From assembly GCA_021828475.1 (NCBI GenBank), contig JAJZIY010000008.1:18397-82396 (forward strand): DNA of 64,000 bases. Direction: 5' to 3'. The number at the start of each line of letters is the position of its first letter. The first letter of the stretch is position 1. The notes under the pieces were generated by a model. That model made no database searches. It had not been told where the DNA came from and was given only the letters and a program-made list of their open reading frames with translations. A program made the position numbers and the translations under genes. Origin of the DNA: Actinomycetes bacterium (lineage in GTDB: Bacteria > Actinomycetota > Acidimicrobiia > Acidimicrobiales > Palsa-688). Of the stretch, positions 60,624 to 64,000 are shown piece after piece.

Positions 60624-61730
60624 ATGGACGGCCACGAGGCGGAAGTGGACGGAGTTCGCCAAGCTCACCCGGGGCCGGGCCTCTGGATCGGGGCGGTGGA
60701 GGTCTACGGCCGTACGGCCCGTGAGGAGGTGGAGGCCGCCTGGATGGCACCCGGGGCCACCAGGGCCCATGGTGCCGGCCGTCGCCGGCGGCCCGAGGAG
60801 CCCGACGCATGGCGAACCTGTTTCGAGCGTGACCGGGACCGCATCCTCCACAAGTCCACGGCCTTCCGGCGCCTGGCGGGCAAGACGCAGGTCTTCATCT
60901 TCCCCGACGACCACCAGCGCACCAGGCTGACCCATGCTTTGGAGGTCGCCCAGGTCGCCAGGGCCATCGCCCAGGCCCTCCGGCTCAACGCCGCCCTGGC
61001 GGAGGCCATCGCGCTCGGACATGACTGCGGCCACGGCCCGTTCGGCCACGCCAGCGAGGACGCCCTCGACCCTCTCGTGCCCGGAGGCTTCGACCATGCC
61101 CCCTGGGGCGCCGACATCACCCTGGCGGAGCTCAACCTGACAGCCGAGGTCAGCGACGGGATACGCAACCACAGCTGGTCCCGGCCGGCCCCCGCCACGC
61201 CCGAGGGCGAGGTGACGGCCATCTCCGACCGGCTGGCCTACGCTACCCACGACGCCGAGGACGCTGCCCGTGCCGGCATCGTCGACCTGGCGGATCTGCC
61301 CGCCGTCGTAACCGAGCGCCTTGGACAGGCCCGGTCCCGCCAGCTCGGCACTCTCATCGGGGACGTCATCGCCACCAGCCAGCGGACCGGGGGCATCGGG
61401 ATGAGCACCGACGCCGCCGAGGCGCTCTCCGCCCTGCGCAACTGGAACTACGAGCGCATCTACCTGCGCCCGGAGTCGGTCGCGCAGTCAAGGACGGTGC
61501 ACCGAATGTTGCGCGCGTTGGTCGAGCACTATCTGGCCCGGCCGGACCATCTCCCCGAGCGGGTCAGGACCGAGGCGGGCACCGAGACGGGCACCGGCAC
61601 GGTCAGGGCGGTCGTCGCCTATGTCGCAGGCATGACGGACCGCTTCGCCTGCACCCAGGCCGAGAGGCTGATGGACTGGCAACGCAGCGAAATGCCCGAG
61701 GGCTTCGACCTCCCACCGGCCCGCCGTTAG
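60624..61730 (+). CDS. dgt: Deoxyguanosinetriphosphate triphosphohydrolase-like protein
   Basis: HD-domain enzyme that cuts dNTPs to nucleoside and triphosphate. The metal ligands are clear: LTHALEVAQ (His) and IALGHDCGHGPFGHASED (His-Asp), then NHSW and the late Asp in ISDRLAYATHDAED. The substrate region opens with WRTCFERDRDRILH. Start uncertain: ATG 60624 (368 residues) is my choice. GTG 60498 (possibly leaderless after TACCGT), GTG 60696 and ATG 60744 (with GGAGG 8 nt upstream) are alternatives. Homology to typical N-termini (REEVEAAW...APGAT) begins before 60744, which argues against the last. Confidence 0.88.
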   Translation: MDGHEAEVDGVRQAHPGPGLWIGAVEVYGRTAREEVEAAWMAPGATRAHGAGRRRRPEEPDAWRTCFERDRDRILHKSTAFRRLAGKTQVFIFPDDHQRTRLTHALEVAQVARAIAQALRLNAALAEAIALGHDCGHGPFGHASEDALDPLVPGGFDHAPWGADITLAELNLTAEVSDGIRNHSWSRPAPATPEGEVTAISDRLAYATHDAEDAARAGIVDLADLPAVVTERLGQARSRQLGTLIGDVIATSQRTGGIGMSTDAAEALSALRNWNYERIYLRPESVAQSRTVHRMLRALVEHYLARPDHLPERVRTEAGTETGTGTVRAVVAYVAGMTDRFACTQAERLMDWQRSEMPEGFDLPPARR

Positions 61731-61736
61731 CAAGTG

Positions 61737-61795
61737 GCAGGCCGGCCACCGTGCCCGCACAAAACCGTCAGCCCGACCCTGTGGGGCCGGCCTGC
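61737..61795. repeat. Perfect 11-bp inverted repeat between dgt and the DeoR gene
   Basis: GCAGGCCGGCC (61737-61747) and GGCCGGCCTGC (61785-61795) enclose 37 nt. It sits between two convergent genes, so a bidirectional terminator or a protein-binding site is possible. No T-run. Confidence 0.5.
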
Positions 61796-61848
61796 GCCGC
61801 CCCCACAGCCGTAACCCCAACCCTCGGCCTGCGCTGGGTGGCGACGGC

Positions 61849-62613
61849 CTACACCAGCTGCACCTCGACGCCCGCCCGTTTGAAGTCCTCGACCTGCCCG
61901 GGGTCCGCCCCCGTGTCAGTGATGAGGACGTCGATACTGTCCAGACCACATATCCGGGCGAAGGCGACACGGCCCAGCTTGGAGCTGTCGACAAGCAGGA
62001 GGCGCCGCTGAGACCTCTCCGCCAGGACGAAATTGCAGCGGGCTTCGATGTCGTCGTGAGTGCTGGCTCCCGCCCTCACGTCGACGCCGTCCGCCCCGAG
62101 CAACGCGACATCGATGTTGTAGTGCTCCAGCATCTGCTCCGCTATCGGCCCGACGAGCTCGAAGGACGCAGCGCGGGCCACACCACCGGTGACCACCAGG
62201 CGCAGGTCCGGCCTCACCGCCAGCTCGGCGGCGATGTTGAGGGCGTTGGTCACGATGGTGAGGTCGGGGCCCGTGAGCGAGCGGGCCGCCTCGGTTGTCG
62301 TCGTGCCCCCAGTGACCCCGACGACGGAACCGGGCGGCACCAGCTTCGCCGCTGCGGCGCCAATCCGTCGCTTCTCCTCGGAGCGCGTCGTCCTGTAGCG
62401 GATGGGCAACTCGTAGCTGAGGCCGTGAGCCACCGCCCCGCCGTGCGTCCTGGCAAGGAGACGGTGGTCTTCGAGCTCCTGCAGGTCCCGGCGCACGGTG
62501 GCCGGCGAAACCTCCAGCAGGTGCGCCAAGCCCTCGACGGTGGTGGAGCCGTCGCGACCCAGTTCCTCCAGGATGCGGTTGAACCGGTCCACTTTGTTCA
62601 CTGGGCCACTCAC
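61849..62613 (-). CDS. DeoR/GlpR-family transcriptional regulator
   Basis: About 254 residues. N-terminal winged HTH (VDRFNRILEELGR; VEGLAHLLEVSPATVRRDLQELE) and a C-terminal sugar-phosphate-sensing domain (GGTTTTEAA; VVTGGVARAASFELVG; ADGVDVRAGASTHDD). Lies downstream of nagA, so it probably controls the aminosugar operon. GTG 62613 or 62601 as start; a TAACGT hexamer overlaps this region and may be its own -10. Confidence 0.88.
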   Translation of the reverse strand: MSGPVNKVDRFNRILEELGRDGSTTVEGLAHLLEVSPATVRRDLQELEDHRLLARTHGGAVAHGLSYELPIRYRTTRSEEKRRIGAAAAKLVPPGSVVGVTGGTTTTEAARSLTGPDLTIVTNALNIAAELAVRPDLRLVVTGGVARAASFELVGPIAEQMLEHYNIDVALLGADGVDVRAGASTHDDIEARCNFVLAERSQRRLLLVDSSKLGRVAFARICGLDSIDVLITDTGADPGQVEDFKRAGVEVQLV

Positions 62614-62682
62614 GTTACAACCCGTCGCGGAGCAGCCAGCGGTTCTCGGCTCTGAGGGCACGCGCTTACCCGGCCACCCGGG

Positions 62683-63891
62683 TCATCCCAGGCACGCCGC
62701 CAGGTCGGCGGCAGTCTCGTCCCGGTAGACGACCCGACCGGCAACCAGGGTGGCTACGACGACCGGTGCAGCGCCCTCGGATGGCCAACTGACCACGGCC
62801 ACGTCGGCACTGGCCCCGGGTTCGAGAAACCCACGCGCTCCGTGCCCGTCCAGCCCTGTCAGGCGCGCCGGGTTGGCGGTCGCCAGCCTCAGCGCGGTAG
62901 CGAGGTCCAGTCCCGCCATGCGTACGGCGTTGCCCACGCCTGCCAGCAGGTCCGACGTCGAGCCGGCGAGGTAACCCGTGCCGAGCACCTCGAGCCTGCC
63001 GTCCCTGTGCAACTGGACCGTCCCGCCCACCGCAGAGCTGTAGGTACCGGGAGCGGCACCGGCCAGGGAGACGGCGTCACTGACCAGCACCGACCGTTCC
63101 ACGCCTTTGGCGCGGACCATGCTCCTCATGACCGGGGGCGGGAGGTGGTGCCCGTCGAAGATGAAACTGGCCCACAGGCGGTCCTCGCCCAGTTGCTCCC
63201 ACACGTAGTTGTCGAGGCGCGCCAGCATCGCATGCGAGCCGTTGCCCAGGTGGGTGGACAAGGTGGCCCCTGCTTCGACAGCTGCCCTTATCTCGTCAGG
63301 GCGGGCGGCGGTGTGCCCGATCGCGACGACCACCCCGAGCCGGGCCAGTTGGCCGATGTAGGAGAGGGCACCCCGGAGCTCGGGGGCGAGGGTCACCACG
63401 CCGACGATGTGCTCGCACGCCTCCTGCCAGTCACCGAACTCCTCGGGCGATGGTGGCCGGATGTGCTCGGGCGCATGGGCACCGCGAGGGCCGTCCTCCG
63501 CCGATATGCACGGGCCTTCGACATGCACCCTGGGGATGGAGTGAGCCACGAGGGGCGAGACGGCGCGCGCTCGGGCCACGGCACGGAGGGAGCGTTGCAT
63601 GGCCTGCTGCGAGCCCGTCACCACCGTCGGGAACACGGTGGTGGTGCCCCTGGCCCACAGGGCTTCGACCATCGACACGATGGTCGAAGCCTGCACGTCG
63701 GCTCCGTTGACATCAGCACCGGCGTAACCGTTGACCTGGATGTCCACCAACCCCGGCAGCAACCACAGGGGCGGGCCGTCGTCGACCTCGTCCAGGGCCG
63801 TAATGTGCCCGGCGTCTACCTGCAACCGGACGGGCCGGCCGGTGACGCCCGACCGCCCGCGCAGGCTCAGCACAGCACGCGCCCGGGGCAC
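62683..63891 (-). CDS. nagA: N-acetylglucosamine-6-phosphate deacetylase
   Basis: Deacetylates GlcNAc-6-phosphate to glucosamine-6-phosphate. 402-residue amidohydrolase with GLVDIQVNGYAGADV, HVEGPCISAED (metal Glu), IGHTAA and STHLGNGSHAM (His ligands), and the catalytic Asp in VSDAVSLAG. GTG start 13 nt after the sugar permease stop, so it is cotranscribed with an ABC importer and the DeoR gene. Confidence 0.93.
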   Translation of the reverse strand: MPRARAVLSLRGRSGVTGRPVRLQVDAGHITALDEVDDGPPLWLLPGLVDIQVNGYAGADVNGADVQASTIVSMVEALWARGTTTVFPTVVTGSQQAMQRSLRAVARARAVSPLVAHSIPRVHVEGPCISAEDGPRGAHAPEHIRPPSPEEFGDWQEACEHIVGVVTLAPELRGALSYIGQLARLGVVVAIGHTAARPDEIRAAVEAGATLSTHLGNGSHAMLARLDNYVWEQLGEDRLWASFIFDGHHLPPPVMRSMVRAKGVERSVLVSDAVSLAGAAPGTYSSAVGGTVQLHRDGRLEVLGTGYLAGSTSDLLAGVGNAVRMAGLDLATALRLATANPARLTGLDGHGARGFLEPGASADVAVVSWPSEGAAPVVVATLVAGRVVYRDETAADLAACLG

Positions 63892-63904
63892 GACGCCGGC
63901 GTGG

Positions 63905-64000
63905 CTACTTCACGCTCCCGGCCGTCAGGCCACCTACGAGATAGCGCTCTATGGCCGCGAACAGCACGACCACGGGCACGATGCCGATGAGGGAGGCGAC
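63905..64000 (-). CDS. Carbohydrate ABC transporter permease, C-terminal end only
   Basis: The last 31 codons of a MalG-type permease: [20 protein letters not shown] then GGLTAGSVK and TAG. The ending LTAGSVK is characteristic. The rest lies beyond the window. Together with nagA it suggests uptake of N-acetylglucosamine or chitobiose. Confidence 0.85.
   Translation of the reverse strand, partial: VASLIGIVPVVVLFAAIERYLVGGLTAGSVK

Overview
The window is very GC-rich, with tightly packed genes, frequent GTG/TTG starts and 1-4 nt gene overlaps. Gene content points to a high-GC actinobacterium: a GlgE glycogen pathway, WhiB and PdtaS, a DUF3107 / ArsA-type ATPase pair, the DUF3090/SCO1664 trio, and the order lysA-hom-thrC-rho-rpmE-prfA-prmC-tsaC-wecA-atp. 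Several features (short AtpC, separate AtpF and AtpH, no thrB or argS in the cluster) suggest a deep lineage such as Acidimicrobiia rather than Streptomyces or Mycobacterium. That placement is inference; no rRNA is present.

Layout. 1-9.9 kb: the alpha-glucan operon glgE-treS-mak-glgB on the minus strand, with glgP divergent. TreS makes maltose from trehalose, Mak phosphorylates it, GlgE polymerises maltose-1-phosphate, GlgB branches the chain and GlgP degrades it. 9.9-19.3 kb: an M20 peptidase and an MFS transporter on plus; then on minus a TEX30-like hydrolase, a zinc-ribbon protein, a flavoprotein, a GT39-like membrane glycosyltransferase and a 2H-phosphoesterase/GNAT fusion. 19.3-28.4 kb: a complete F1Fo ATP synthase operon read behind a WecA-type transferase. 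28.7-37.7 kb: translation, termination and aspartate-family amino acid genes (tsaC, prmC, prfA, rpmE, rho, thrC, hom, lysA).

37.8-46.2 kb: tRNA-Arg(CCG) followed by an accessory island. It holds fused remnants of a serine recombinase and a conjugation ATPase, a small HTH gene, and an intact-looking restriction-modification cassette (two amino-methyltransferases and a convergent HNH nuclease). It also holds several broken genes: one frameshift, one truncated methyltransferase and one GNAT with an internal deletion.

46.2-64 kb: a CPA2 antiporter with a USP tail, small membrane and secreted proteins, a HTH-containing histidine kinase and type 5 UDG. Next come the histidine phosphatase-DUF3090-SCO1664 trio, an RsbW-like/SigF-like pair with a lipid kinase, and whiB. 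These face a minus-strand operon DUF3107-ArsA1-ArsA2-PdtaS. dgt, a DeoR regulator, nagA and the end of a sugar ABC permease close the window.

Recurring regulatory pattern: several genes have a TANNNT hexamer 6-8 nt before an ATG/GTG, the arrangement expected for leaderless transcripts. No CRISPR array, rRNA or complete insertion sequence was found. The strongest candidates for a new system are the restriction cassette with its unusual HNH nuclease, and the Get3/ArsA-like ATPase pair joined in one operon to the PdtaS sensor opposite whiB.
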